64,000 nt of DNA from Hydra vulgaris. Taxonomy: Eukaryota > Cnidaria > Hydrozoa > Anthoathecata > Hydridae. Position 1 is the first letter of the stretch, and each line of letters begins with the position of its first letter. The DNA is taken from positions 7,523,501-7,587,500 of the forward strand of contig NC_088934.1 of the NCBI RefSeq assembly GCF_038396675.1, in the 5' to 3' direction. Positions 11,640 through 24,384 of this stretch are shown here, piece by piece. A model generated the notes under the pieces. The model worked only from the letters and a program-made list of their open reading frames with translations. It was not told where the DNA came from and ran no database searches. Both the position numbers and the translations under genes were made by a program.

Positions 11640-12104
11640 AACATTTTATTTATTTTTTTATTTTTATTTTATTTATTTTGTCATTAATAAAAAGAATACA
11701 ATGCCGTTTTATATAAATAAAATCTACATGATCGGGGCTAAAAGAAGACAATATTTGCCTTATCACTACGCCCCGACGTGCTTTCATCATCAGGCATATA
11801 CAATCATTAAAATGTAAACATAAAATTACTTTGTACCATATAAAAAATAAATACAAATTTTACAAGTATGTTAAGATCAGTTACTAATTTATAATCAAAA
11901 TAAAGTCGCAAAAAAATAATAATAATAATAATTACACCTAAAAACTAATAAGTTAATAGGATAATTTAAAAAAAAAATTAAATTAAAGACCAGTTAATAA
12001 GATAGTTGTTAAAAAACAAAAAAAATTAAAAATCAAAAAATAAATATATAAAAAAATAAAAATTAAAAAAAGAATCTTAAAAAGAATTTAATTCATTAAC
12101 ATCG
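11640..12104 (-). other. LINE 3' UTR
   Basis: Continues the minus-strand LINE beyond its C-terminus. Its distal part (11726-11778) carries a motif also found in three other LINE copies: CGGGGCG, then CTTCT, then GCCCCGATCATGTA. It ends in T-rich plus-strand sequence near 11640-11690, consistent with a short A-rich 3' tail on the minus strand. Confidence 0.6.
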
Positions 12105-14270
12105 TTAAGAAGTTTTTGGTTTGAGTTTTTGTTTGAATAGAGAAAACGAAGAACAATTTTTCAGCTGGTTATTTAATAAAGTGTTCCATAATTTAGGACC
12201 TCTGATGGCAGTAGAAAATTTAGTAAACAAATAGTGCATTTTAGGTTGTTCATAATTGTAATTTGAAAATCTTATAGGGTACACGTGATTAATTTTAAAG
12301 AAAAGTGTATTAAATATTATAGGAGTGACTTTATTATGAAGTTTGTACATAGATATAAGAATTTGATAAAGGTTTAATTGAAAAACATTAAGTATGTGAT
12401 GATTTTTAAATAGTTCTTTAGAATGTGGGAATCGATCTGCACCTGAAATAATTCTGACAGCGTGTTTTTGTCTACTAAGCCATTTTTTAACTTTACTTAC
12501 ATTAGAGCTGCACCATGCAATATTTGCATAGTTTATATAACAATGTATGAGGGAGAAATGATTTTTAAGCAGTTTTGGTTTAAGAATTGCCTAGCTTTGT
12601 AAAGAATGCAAATATTTTTTGAAATTTTATCTTCTATCGTTCTTATGTGTTTTCTCCATGTCAAGTTTTCATCAAGTATCACTCCTAAAAACTTTAATGA
12701 TGACTTTCTAATTATTTTAGAATTGCTAATATAAAGATCAGGAAGTTTTAATGGAATATTTTCTTTATCGTGAATTCAATGAAAAAGAGTATACTTAGTT
12801 TTATTTAAATTTAAGAACAATTTGTTTGCCTTTCCATTCCGCTAGATTTAAAAATTCCTTGTTTACTATTTGAAATAAAAGGTCGACATTCCCACTAGAA
12901 TGAAATAAATGTGTGTCATCTGCAAACAAAACTGAGTTTAAAATGTTTGAAAACTTATGGAAATTGTTTACATAAATAAGAAATAAAAGTGGACCCAGAA
13001 TTGAGCCTTGGGGAACACCGCAAGTCAAGTAATCAGTTTTTCCTTCTTCGTGTGCTTTGTACTGTTTTCTATTGTTTAAAACTTTTGAGTCATTCTAAAT
13101 ATGTGCTTTTAATTCCATAACTTTCAAGTTTTTTTATAAGAATGCTATGGTCTACTGTATCAAAGGCTTTGCTAAGATCTATAAAAATTCCGAGGGTAAA
13201 TTTACTTTCGTCAAATGCTTTAAATATATCGTGAACAATATTAATAATGGTATGGTCAGTTGAATACCCTGGCTGAAATCCAAACTGTTTATTAGATAGA
13301 ATATTATTTATATTTAGAAAAGTTAAAATTCGGTTATACATAATTCGCTCTAAGATTTTCGAGAAGCAAGGTAGAATTGAAATTGGTCTGTAATTTTCGT
13401 GATTAGAAATGTCTCCTGATTTGAAAATAGGTATGATGCTTGCAATTTTAAGTTTCTTCGGATAAATACCTAGTTTTAAAGTTAGATTAAAAATATGTAA
13501 ACGAGGGATTGTTAAGTATTTTATCGAATTTCTAATTACATTACTACTAATATTATCATACCCCACACTTTTGTTTAGTTTTAAAAGATATACTATATTT
13601 AAAAGTTCCTTTTCAGTAATTTCATAGTTATACATCTTAGAGGTCTTATTAGGAGTAAAATATGACTCAAAGTTTACTTCAGTAGTTTCTATTTTCGACG
13701 CTAAAGAGGAACGTTCGCCGAAAAATATCGATTAAGTATTTCAGCAATTAAAGATTTATTTGTAATAGTTTTATTTTCAATGTTTATATTTTATAGGAAG
13801 ACTATTTCCGTCAGTTTGTTTCGTGCCAAATACTTCCTTAATTATGTTCCAAGTATTTTTTGGATCATTTTTATATTTTATTAAATGCTCGGTATAGTAA
13901 TATTTCTTTGACTTTTTAATAACCATCTCTAAAACACGTTTATAATTTTTTTAAATTAGTTTCATTATTGAAAGTTTTTTTTTTAGAAACTTATTATATA
14001 GTCGTTGGTTTTATTTTGACGACTTTTTAATTCCAGGCGTTATCCATGGGTTGAATAATGTTTTTTTTTTCCACACATTTTGTAACTACAGGAAAAGCCG
14101 TATTGTAAAGTTGTTGTAATTTATCAATAAACTTATCAAATGCCTTATCTGTGTGTTCAATATCAAGGAGGTCATCTCAATTTTAATCTGATAGAAGAGT
14201 ATTAAAATTTTTCATTGATTTTTCATTTATATTTTGCGTATTTTTTTAACTTTTTGTGCATAGATGTTAT
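12105..14270 (-). pseudogene. CR1/Jockey-like LINE ORF2 (5'-truncated) pseudogene
   Basis: Best LINE copy in the window. From high to low coordinate: a pre-RT linker (KAFDKFIDKLQQLYN near 14110-14160; NIWNIIKEVFGTKQTDGN near 13800-13860); a 181-codon block at 13090-13635 with KSVGYDNIS, IPIFKSGD, NYRPISILPCFSKILERIMY, GFQPGYSTDH and FIDLSKAFDTVDHS (motif A); CGVPQGSILGPLLFLIY (motif B) and LFADDTHLF (motif C) at 12801-13028; SLKFLGVILDENLTW near 12670-12710; NIAWCSS near 12510; and a C-terminal block at 12105-12350 with RGPKLWNTLL. Stops and frameshifts separate the blocks. The APE endonuclease is absent, a usual 5' truncation. The strand matches the other minus LINEs; the copy at 33900-36420 is opposite. 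Confidence 0.85.
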
Positions 14271-14351
14271 CACATTTTTGTGAGATAAGAAATATAATGA
14301 AGTGATATGAAATGTTGCATTTAAAAATTCCTGTTTTTATTTTTTATTTGA

Positions 14352-16430
14352 AATCATTGCCTAGCCGGCATTTCTACGTTGTTTCAACGTTGAAATTTGG
14401 TTGAAGCGTTGTTTCAACGTTGTTCAACTATGTCTCAACGTTAAAACAACGTTACGATTTAAACGTTGTTTATTTAACGTTGTTTCAACGATAAATAAAC
14501 GTTGACAAAAAAACTTAATTATAAAAAAACCGTCCGTTGAATTGGTACTTTAAGCAAAAATAGTTAAAGCGAAAAAGTAATAAAGCAATATTTTAGTATA
14601 ATGTGCAAAACAGAAGGTGTTTATGTGTGAAATTTTGAATTTTGAATTTTCAAAAACGTTTTATTTAATATTCAAATTTCTACTTGTTCTTACGATAAAA
14701 GAAATTAATAACTTATTTAAGAAACTGGAAAAAATCCCACTCTAATGTTCTAGCTCTGGCAGAATCATCTTCTAGTAGTGAAGAAGAGAAAGTCGAAAAA
14801 AATAATGACAATTCAAAATTTACACAAAATATCAGTTAAGTAAAAGAAGACAAAAGTTCGGAAAGCGGTTATGAAAGTGAAGAGTTTCTTTATGATTATT
14901 TGTCTCAAAGTGACAATGAAGAAGAAATAGAAAAAAACGATGCTTCTTTTAATCATAAACTGGCGAAATGGCATTAGAGTACTGCTGTTCACGTGAATAA
15001 GTAAACAAGCCGTTAGCTATACTGATAGCAGAAGCCTTATGCTATCTGCAAAAACAGCTTTTTGTAAAATCCAGTCTCAAGTCCAAAATAACAGTATTGA
15101 CCACCACACTTGCTTTCGACAGTAACTGATTTTGGAGCCTGAAGCAATGTTCTTTTATCTTTTAGTGAGGATAAGAAAAAAGGAAACAAAGTACCAAAAT
15201 TAGATAACGTTGATAAGTTCTCGATGGCTGAAGACAGTATATTATTGTTTATTTTTTAGTGAATTTTTGTTTAATTGTATTAGGTTTGTAAAAATATTCA
15301 ACGAAAATTGTTTTGTGAAACTATTTTAAGTTATAGAGTTTCAAAAGAGAGTATTATATTTTCTTACTGATATAAGAAATCCCGAAACACAGTGACAAAG
15401 CCTGATTATAATAGTGAATTTATAAGCCCAATAAGTTTTATTTTGTCAGTAGCTAAATTTGTTGAAGTGACAAGATATTAGATGACGAAAAAAACACAAT
15501 CATCAGGATTGAGTTTTAATAAGTATTTTATTAAATAGTTATATCATTTAGTTTCAGAACTTTTTTTAATTTTATGTCTACAGCTTTGTGTCAAAACTTA
15601 TAAAAACTTTTAACTGTATATATTAGAACAATGGCTTCTTATTTGGTAGGATAATTTCAATGGTTTAAGGGCAATTAATGTTAAATGTCTACAGTTTCAT
15701 TTTCATTAATATGATTATAATACATTATGAGCGAGGTTAGGCATTTTTTACAACCAGATGTTATTCCTGGTGTTAACTTGTTATTCAGGTCAGGACTGAT
15801 TATTTTTATCTTGTTACACTAACAGAAGTTTACCAGACTATATGGCGCTATGAAAGGTATACCTTTATAAGATATATAAAACTTATTTTTATTTACAGCT
15901 TCTTCTATTAAATACGATGAAGCGACTGAAAATTTAATTGATGGCATTTTGTCTGACTTATTCTACATTTCGAAAAGGTGGTAAAAAGGTGGTAAATATG
16001 CTCCATTTCGAAAAGGTGGCGGAAAAGAAAGGAAATTAGATTGATTGTTATAAATATTTACATATATTTCAATAAAGAAATATTTTCTTGTTGTCTACTA
16101 ATATTTTGTTTTCAGAGTTAATTCAACATTACCAAAAAATATTTCAGTTATGAAAAAACATAGGATTGAGTTGATGTTTTAAGTATATAATGATATATAT
16201 TTAAGTATATAACTGATATAATATTTTTATTTTTAATAAAAACAAAAATTATTTTTTAATTAAATTAATTATTTTTGAACTAAAATTGTTCTGTATATGC
16301 ATGTTTTTTTGTATTAGATCAATTGATCCACTCCCAGGTAGTATACCTTCGTTTGGGCAACGTATGTAAAACCATTGCAGACGCCGGCTTTTTTACCAAC
16401 GTTGATCCAGTGTCATGTATAAGGCAATGA
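14352..16430 (+). mobile_element. decayed element with CGTTG-rich end and acidic-protein relic
   Basis: ATCATTGCC at 14353-14361 is mirrored by GGCAATGAT near 16422-16430, and each end also holds GCCGGC and AACGTTG words. 14372-14510 is dense in (T)CAACGTTG-like repeats. Inside, 14755-15060 reads on the plus strand as an acidic, Ser/Glu-rich segment (SSSSSEEEKVEKNNDN, ESGYESEEFLYDYLSQSDNE) followed after a frameshift by KLAKW/ALEYCCSRE and LAILIAEALCYL. From memory this resembles a leader segment of transposon-encoded proteins common in cnidarians, but I cannot name the superfamily. Stops and shifts are frequent. The termini are tentative. Confidence 0.4.
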
Positions 16431-16865
16431 TATTTATGATTGAGATTAATACCGACGCAACTAAAAGCAGTTAGTGCAAAAAGCAGAAGCTAATCTGGCT
16501 GTAGCGTTATCGAACTAACGCAACACAACTAAAAGCAACTAGCGCAATTACATTTGTCCAGCGTATGGTAAACACATCGCAAATCCTGATTGTTTTTAAA
16601 GTGTAAACTTAATATTGACCAATGCATACGGATTAAGGTTGGTTCAACGCATATGAATCAACGTTGGTCCAATATGTACAGTGAGTGCAGATTACAACTT
16701 AAGTAAAATTTTCTGTTAGTTTTGAAATATCAAACCACAAGCAAATGTGCATAGAATCAATGGCTTCTTTGTAATAATCAGTTGTCGTTTATTAAATATC
16801 GCTAAATCTTATATCAGTAAGGACTGTAATAATACATAATATAAAGTTTAATACAATAATAATAC

Positions 16866-16939
16866 GGCTAGAAACAGCTTCAAACTATGGACTTTCAGTT
16901 ATGAAGCCAGAACTTTAACCCTTACACCACGGCTGCTAT
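16866..16939 (-). mobile_element. tRNA-like SINE head fragment
   Basis: On the minus strand GCAGCCGTGGTGTAAGGG starts a tRNA-like head with an A-box-like GTGGTGTAAGGGTTAA, CTTCATAAC in the anticodon-loop position (CAT) and a degraded B-box-like region (AGTTTGAAGC). No SINE body follows that I can recognise. Confidence 0.5.
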
Positions 16940-16984
16940 CAAAAATAATATTTATAATGTATAGAAAATAGAAAGCAGTATTTC

Positions 16985-17530
16985 CATTACCCGGTGGAAA
17001 AAGTTTACCCGAGTAATGGGTAATTTTAAACTTACACGGGTATTACCCGGATAATTTTATCCATTACTTCTTCTCAATGCTATAGTACAAAAAATGGGAT
17101 CGTTAGTTTAATCATTTTAGATTAAAAACACAAGTTTTTAACAACAAATTAAAAAATATATATACTTTTGTCTTTAAACTACATTTCTATAATAAGATTT
17201 TTATAGAGCTGACGCATTAAAATCAAAGCATCAAGAGTATTGTTGCTCAATCTATTTCTTATTTTTGGGGCAAGCAATCCTATGGCTGAGAAATCTAGTT
17301 TCCAGCCTTCATTGATGTTGGTTTAAATGTTAATAAAGTTTGAAAAGTTTTTCAAGATTTTAAGACTTTGCACTGCTAAGTAAACTTGACTCTTTTTCTA
17401 AAATTTTAAATCCAATCTTATCTACGGGGTTAACCTCAAGGTTTGTCTCTTGAACAAATGAAACAAACTCTTCTGAAAAAGATTTTATTTTTTCAGAATA
17501 TTTTCATGTATTAGCGGTCTTCTTGAGTTA
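16985..17530 (-). pseudogene. hAT transposase C-terminal (dimerisation) fragment
   Basis: The minus-strand frame at 17190-17320 reads FSAIGLLAPKIRNRLSNNTL followed by DALILM, the typical hAT C-terminal dimerisation motif. Upstream (17330-17450) NPVDKIGFKILEKESSLLSS fits the preceding region, after a frameshift and stops. 16985-17080, downstream of the coding end, contains TACCCGG-type words (TTACCCGGTGG, GGGTATTACCCGG) that may be the element's 3' subterminal region. This is not the ZMYM1-type lineage of the other three copies. Confidence 0.65.
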
Positions 17531-17563
17531 TGATCTTATTAGAACATGACTCAAGAAGACCGC
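17514..17563. repeat. hairpin, 15-bp perfect arms (19 bp with one mismatch)
   Basis: GCGGTCTTCTTGAGT at 17514-17528 pairs exactly with 17549-17563. It lies at the upstream margin of the hAT fragment. Confidence 0.8.
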
Positions 17564-18536
17564 ATATACTTATGGTGAAAATATATATACTCCAGTTAAC
17601 AAAATGGGTAAATTTGAGTAAAATTTAAATTTGCTAAGCTAAGTCAACCCGCCTAAAATAAGTAACTGTGAACACTAAGTAATTTTAAAATACATTCTAT
17701 TTTTGGATTTTAAAAGGTTATTCAAGCTATTTTAAATTTGAATTAAATTGATCAAAATGCATTAAGATCAATTTAATAATACCTTTTAGATTCTTAGAAA
17801 CAATGACGTCTTTTATTCGAAAACAAATTGATTATTCTCTCGCAATAAAAGTACTGACGTCAAGTAAACTGACGCCGAAAAAAGATTTTATAATACTATT
17901 TTACATCTGCGTGTTTATTTTCTTTTATATTTCATAAATAATTAAGGTCGGCTTTTTTTTCATTTATATGTTTCTAATACACATTTTTATGTTTTTACAC
18001 AAACGCCATCACTTTTATGTTTCTAATAATTTTCTTTGTGACTAAAAAGATCTCTCCAGTAACTGCCTTTAATGTAAGTTTTAATTTGTTGAACATTAAA
18101 CCACGCAAGTTTCCACCCTGCTAACAATCAATTACATTTTAATATTTTCTTTAGTTTGATAATTGTTGCGACAGCTTAATTTTGTGGGGATAAATTTTTG
18201 CCAATGAAATTTTCAAGTAATTTGCATGAATTATTTTTGGAAAGGCGGATATCATAAAAATTGGTGTAATATTACCAAAAATTGTTTTTCACAAAGTTCA
18301 ATCTAAAATAAAAATAAAAATTAATCAACATGGAAATAATAATAAAGGGGATCTAAAATAAACGATTGCTCTAAACATAAACTAAAATAAACGACTGTCA
18401 TAAGTAAATCACGAATAATGAGCAAATAATGGCAACAAAACAAAAAAAACATCATGTAAACTATTTTATGCAAAATAAAAAATAATAAACGTAATATTAA
18501 ACATATTATACGTAGTCTAACTCATCAATTGAGTTG
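17564..18536. other. spacer, no gene seen
   Basis: AT-rich, with no coding signal that I can support. A CTAAAATAAACGA phrase is locally repeated near 18352-18402. Confidence 0.5.
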
Positions 18537-19203
18537 CAGGGGCGGAAATTACAATTTTTAGTCTTTGAGATAATTTCCAGATTTGGAGCAAACTCCAATA
18601 ATTTATATGTTTGTACTTATGTCAAATAAGGATGCTTTACTATTTTACCATTGACTATAACGTTATGTTGTATATTCAGGTATTTACTTTATATTAGTAC
18701 TTGTACTATTGTAAATTTCCTTGAAATGTTATAACTTATTTCAAAATATATTTGATTTGATTTGCAAAAAATTGCGATGATTTAAACCTGGGTACAAAAA
18801 AAATCTTAACATTTTTTCCCCTCTCTCTGCCCCAAAGTGAAAGCAACAAGTTGATTAAACATTTTTTTACTATTCTTAACTAGATTTAAATTCATCGATG
18901 AATTTACTACGACAGATTATACTATGAAACTTAAAATTTATCGTTGAATATAAGTCTGGTTAAGAATAGTACAAAAAATATTTTATCAACTTATTAATCT
19001 CACGCTTGAGACAGGAGGGGCCAAAATTTTGGAGCTTTTTTATTCCCATGTTCAAAGCAATTTTTTGCTTTGAACATGGGAATAAAAAAAAAGCAATTTT
19101 TTGCAAAGCATCCTAATTTGACATAAGTATAAACATGTAAATTTTTGTAGTTTGCTCTATGTCTAAAAGTTATTTAAAGACTAAAAATTACAATTTCTGC
19201 CCT
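18537..19203. mobile_element. foldback / long-hairpin MITE
   Basis: The two halves are imperfect reverse complements over most of their length. Left 18537-18660 (AAATTACAATTTTTAGTCTT, ACTTATGTCAAATAAGGATG) pairs with 19085-19203; AACAAGTTGATTAAACAT and TACTATTCTTAAC at 18845-18882 pair with 18958-19002. The centre holds an exact 18-bp palindrome at 18888-18905. No coding sequence is present. A separate 25-bp-arm hairpin (19036-19089) was added within the right half. Confidence 0.75.
19036..19089. repeat. perfect hairpin, 25-bp arms, 4-nt loop
   Basis: Arms at 19036-19060 and 19065-19089 contain ATTCCCATGTTCAAAGC and its exact reverse complement. It has no counterpart in the left half of the surrounding foldback element. 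Confidence 0.9.
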
Positions 19204-19757
19204 TGTTGAGTTGCTATCAGAATTGTCATCATTTTTTAACAGTTCTGTGTTCGTCTTTTAATACATCTTCTGAGTCACCATCTAAATAAGCATTACGCTC
19301 AATTTTGTAAAAAAAAAAAAAATCTTGAGGTGTTTGACTCATGGACGGGTTTTAATATAGAAAAGCTAATTTACAAATTGAAACTTCTCATAGTATTGAC
19401 AATAAAAACTATTCTCATACTTGTTGATTTATTAACAGCACTTGATCAAGATTATCAGATCTGATAAGATCTAATAATGGTGTAAAATAAAAGAGCAAGT
19501 TAAGTTATCTGAAAATCAAAAAACAAGAAACCTTGTATTTTGCACAATGTTGAAAGTAATTATTTCAGAGGTTTATGCAAAGACCTATACTACTTCTGTT
19601 TACGTTAACGATATATACTTATCTTAAGACAAATTTTATGCTTCACAATACTAATGATAGTAATGTTTTTATTATTATTTTCATTATTATTAGAACAGGT
19701 TTACTAATGTCTGCTAAATCCAGTAAGGTCTGGTTAAATATTTAATAAATATGATAT

Positions 19758-19869
19758 TACCCAGTGGGTACGGGATGTAAATAAGTTATCTTTTAAACGT
19801 TTCAAACGTATTTTGAACATCTTTTGAACGTTCTAAAGACGTCTTTTTCAGGTTCATGCCCACTGGGTA
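19758..19869. mobile_element. short MITE, TACCCAGTGGG termini
   Basis: TACCCAGTGGG at 19758-19768 and CCCACTGGGTA at 19859-19869 are exact inverted repeats. The 112-bp unit contains AACGTT-type words. It belongs to the same family as 61332-61438. Confidence 0.65.
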
Positions 19870-21180
19870 GTGGTATAATTTTTAGTACAAAATTAAGGAG
19901 AATAATGTAAAACAGAATCCACAATCACTTTTCTGAAAACAATTTATTATATAAGATACAATGAGTAGGTGGGTTCAAAAAAAAGAACTCAACTATACTA
20001 GGCACTTCAACATCTGAGAGCGTAATATTGATAATTGATGAAACACGGCTCAAGAAAAAAGATCTGACGTTTTATGCCGACAAAATAGTCTGAGGTGTAC
20101 GTTCTTTCATCGTTCAACCGATTACTTTAAATACAATCACTTTTTTTTGCAAAAGGTAGAGCCATAGCTTATCAATGGTACCAAAAATATTTTTATAACA
20201 CTTTAACTTTTAGAGATAATTTGATTCAAAAATTAAGGTCAATTTATTGCCTAAATATTTTTGAAAATTTATAATGTTTTTTTTTAAACCTTTTGTGCAT
20301 TACCATTAAATGAAACAATTTAAAAAAAAGTACTGTCACATATTTATTATGTCAAAGGTGTTTCCTTCCAAGTCATTATACTTCCAATTACTATAGTTTT
20401 TATTTTTGTATTCTTAGTTTGGAATGACGGTCTTGTTTATTGTTAGTTTTGTAAAAGAACAGACATGACGGAAACGTTAATGCGATTCTTAAAAACGTTA
20501 AACCGCTAAAAACGTCAAAAGTCATACAATAAAAAAAATAATGAATTTTTAGGTTTAAAAGTTGCATAAACTTTCAACTAATAATAATATAACAATAAAG
20601 TTGTTATTTTTTAAACGTTAATATTTGTTTCTAACTAATGGTATTTGTTTTGTTTTCATTTTACATTTTTTTTTAAATGTTGAAGTGCCAAACTATACAT
20701 AACTGTCTTTATACCAAAATTGCGTTTTTTCAACACACCCAATCATCTCGTCTTAGGATTATCATAATTTGAATAGTATGACAGCTTATGTATTATATCA
20801 TAAAACTCATAGAATTAGCAGTAGATAAGCATAAAATATTGAGGATGTAATAAATTTTTGATGATCTTGTTTCGTTCTAACGTAACTACAAAATATTGAA
20901 TAATACAAAATTATAACGGGGATGGTAAATTTTTTTAACAATAAAACATTTAAAAAATGTTAACTATAAAACCAAGAAATTAAAATAACACTGTCTTTTA
21001 TGAATATCTTTAATCAAAAAAGTTCGCAAAAAAATCAGTAGTCTACCGTAAAAAAGGGTATACCATTTTAGGAATCTGCTCATTTTATGCAGCCTTCCCC
21101 TATTTATCCCGATGAAACATTTTCATCATGTTTGCTAGATAATACATGTGAGATCCATAATAGGACCTCTTCTATTCCTT
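19870..21180. other. AT-rich spacer, no gene seen
   Basis: Read on both strands without finding recognisable domains, RNA genes or terminal repeats. Confidence 0.5.
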
Positions 21181-21183
21181 AGG

Positions 21184-21409
21184 CCGGGTAAATAAAAATG
21201 AGCGATTGCTTTTACTCAGTAATTGGTCAGCTTTGCGTGAATAAAAGCTTAACCAATTTTGATTAACTTTTTATTCGCGTAAAGCTGAACAATTACTGAG
21301 TAAATTGCTTAACTTTACGTGACTGAAAATTTGAATAAAACTGCTTAGTTTTTATTCACGTAAAGCTGATCAATTACTGACTAATTACTGCTCATTTTTA
21401 TTTACCCGG
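21184..21409. mobile_element. MITE with CCGGGTAAATAAAAATGAGC termini
   Basis: A perfect 20-bp terminal inverted repeat at 21184-21203 and 21390-21409. Subterminal words AGTAATTG, TCAGCTTT and CGTGAATAAAA recur in both orientations through the 226-bp unit. It has no coding capacity. The flanks (CCTTAG on the left, CTCTTA on the right) do not give an unambiguous target duplication. Confidence 0.8.
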
Positions 21410-22600
21410 TCTCTTATTTATAATATAAAGGCTCTAATAACATAACGATTATGTTTGGGGACGATACTAATCTATTTATGTCGTACAAAAACATTTAACA
21501 CTATTTCATAGATAGGCGTTTCGATCAAAACTTTAAACTGAATTTTATGTTAAAAAAACTATTGAGATAAATAAACCTTGATATTATCTTTCTAAAGTTA
21601 CTTTTATTACTATTATATTGAAAAAAGAAAAAAATTTGTTTAGTATTAAAGAACTAAAATAAAAATCGTCAATGATATAAAAATTAAAAAAAAAACGCGC
21701 TTTTAAAAACAACGTTAAAAAAAATTGTTTGACTAGTTTTTAAAAAAAGCGAACTTCAAAATTTGACCAAAAACTTTAACTTAAAATAGTTTATAAGCAA
21801 ACTTCTGAACCACAGCATAATAAGACATTTTATTATAATAGGAAATTTGGTTTTAGAAAATGCTCCTAACATTTAATGTCTGAAAAAGATCAACTGGGAA
21901 AAAAATTTGTAAAAGGGCAAATATTTTAGAATTTACTCTTACAAAACATGTCAAAACTTTGCCAATAATAACCATACATTTAAATCAATTCGTAAATTTT
22001 ATTTATCAAATAAATTATTATTTTTATTTATTTATCTGAATTTTATATTTTTTAATTATTTATATTACTATATTTATGTATTAACTATTGTTATAGTTGT
22101 ATAAGCATATTATAAAATATATCAACTTATTTCCATAGAGGTTCGGAATGCATTTTTTTTTAATCTTTGCATGATTTATCACATTTTGTAAGATACATAA
22201 AATCAAAAATTATGATTTTTGATTTTATGTAAGATTTAATGTTTTAGTAAGGTTTTTCTGGTTTAACTTGGAATAAAAATATTTTTCAATTAACTGTGTA
22301 AATCTATTTTACTATCATGAGTTTGGCCAAATAACATTGTACACGCCGGTTATCACGTCGATAAATGATATTTATTGCGTAGTAATTTTTGTGTACATTT
22401 TAGTAACTATTATAAATATTAAAAATTATCAAGAGACAAACTTTGTATGGAAAAATACTTCGTGCATATTTTAATGATGATTGTAATTATTGTCGAGAAA
22501 GTTAAACATTGTATATATAATAGTTTGTGTGATAAATTAGATCAATTCAAAATCTCAAACATTAGTTAACACGGTATGAATACAATAATCTAGATGTTAG
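21410..22600. other. AT-rich spacer with one hairpin
   Basis: No gene seen. A perfect hairpin with 16-bp arms lies at 22195-22210/22215-22230 (loop TATG). Confidence 0.5.
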
Positions 22601-23745
22601 ATGACAACATTATCAATGGCACAGTTTAATTCTAATTTCGATATGGCTGGTAATAAATGTGAAAACCTTGATGAGCCAGCATCACAAAAAAAAAAAAAAA
22701 AAAGAAGGTATGAAATTATCATTTTTTTTTCTTTTTAATCAACAATGCATAGTAGTTACAATTTGTAGACTCAAAAGAAAAACTAAAAGTTTTTGGGTCT
22801 TTCTAATTTATAAATTAGAAATATAATAAATAACTCGATAAGTCTATTCTAGTAAGTTTAATTAGTTCTTTTTTAATTTTTTGGATTTTCCAAATAAAAA
22901 AAAGTAAGATTATGATGAAAGCAAGGAAGACAACAAAAAACCAAAACCGTAAACCGTAACCGTAAACAGTTATAAAAAGCCAAAACGTAAACCTTCAAAG
23001 TTTTTAAATATGGCTAACAAAAAAGACGAACCAGAATAGTAAAATGGTTATATCTTATTATAAAGCATGTTGCCAGCCCTTAACAAACCGTTAAAGTGAT
23101 TTAGAGAGGCATGCTGATATAGCCATTCATATAAGTAACATGATGAAATTACCAGAAAATGACCACTTATAAAAATCAGCGGCAAACTATCAGGGATACA
23201 GCCGCGAAAAGGCTGTGGCGAAGTTAGAATCTATATTGGGCATTTTGGTACCCCTGGTGAAAGCGTTATATGCAGACAATGAAAATGGTTACAAGATGTC
23301 TTGCGCAAGACAAAATATCAGTAGCCTTATTAGACAAGGTATTGTTGAATTTGTACAAAAGATTTTTTAACATATATAACCCTAATAAATTAATAATTTT
23401 AATTATTAAAATGTTATTTAATTCATGTCAGGATCTGTTGTATTTTATACTATTGATGAAGACCTTTGGTAGTAAGGTTATTGAATAAAGAATATCCATC
23501 CATAAACCAGATCGTCGTTCCACTTCAATTGAATGGTCATTTAAAACTGAGTAAGTTAAGTGGTCTTGAATGCCATTTAAATGAAATAGCTTTGAAAACA
23601 GTTTTGTTTATTTTAAACTTTTTTTGCAGTTTGCAAAAATTTTATCAAGAAGAATGTCTAATGTTTTTTTATCTTCCATTAGCACAACCAGAAAGCGGAG
23701 ATCTTCGATATCGATCAGTTGCTATTTATGCGGTAACGCTGTGAT
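22601..23745 (+). pseudogene. possible decayed multi-exon coding region, unidentified
   Basis: I do not recognise this. An ATG at 22601 opens about 35 codons (MTTLSMAQFNSNFDMAGNKC, ending in a lysine run) and stops at an AAG|GTATGA that could be a splice donor. Further along, 23170-23310 reads NYQGYSREKAVAKLESILGI then LVPLVKALYADNENGYKMSC in one frame. 23480-23744 reads SINQIVVPLQLNGHLKLSKL and a hydrophobic stretch. Several stops lie between these blocks. It could be exons of a host gene, or an unknown transposon relic. Confidence 0.2.
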
Positions 23746-24384
23746 AAAAAAAAAAGGTAAGATTTTTGCAAGATTTTAAGCAAAAAACGCGCGATTTAAG
23801 ACAAATGGAAGATTTTTATTTTATTTTTTGTAAATTTATCAAATTTTAAGAAATTTGTAACTTGATAAATTTGAAAATTAGGTTAAATAAAATGGAAACT
23901 TCATGATTTTGATTTTTCTAGCGTGGAAGCACTGTTCGAAGTAAGTAGTAAAATTAATAGTAAATTTGTCCTGGTTACTCAGTTCATAAATTAGAAAAAT
24001 AATTGTCTCACCTAGTTAACGCAGTACACCACCTAAAAAGCTGTGAGTAATGGCTCCAAATTTAAACTGCCCATTTTTGCTTATAGGAACCTTCAATTGA
24101 TAAGTCACTGGTTTATATGTATCAGGAATGTTGTCTTAAGTTGTCCCTCTTAAACTGAATAATAATAATATGGAAACTAATATGTATAATAATGTTAATA
24201 ATGATATGGTAATTATAATATGTATAATACAATTATACAGTAATACAATAATAGATAATAATATTAAATATGCAAGGTGTGTTTTTTTTTTTTTTTTACA
24301 ACTTCAATATATTTACACTTCATTACTTTACAGTTCTACGACATAACATAATGCAACACGTCAAATATAAAACATTACATAATA

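Noticed and set aside
17855..17862. TGACGTCA, a perfect CRE palindrome (also 61981-61988)
   Set aside because: Isolated 8-mers with no promoter context; chance is enough.
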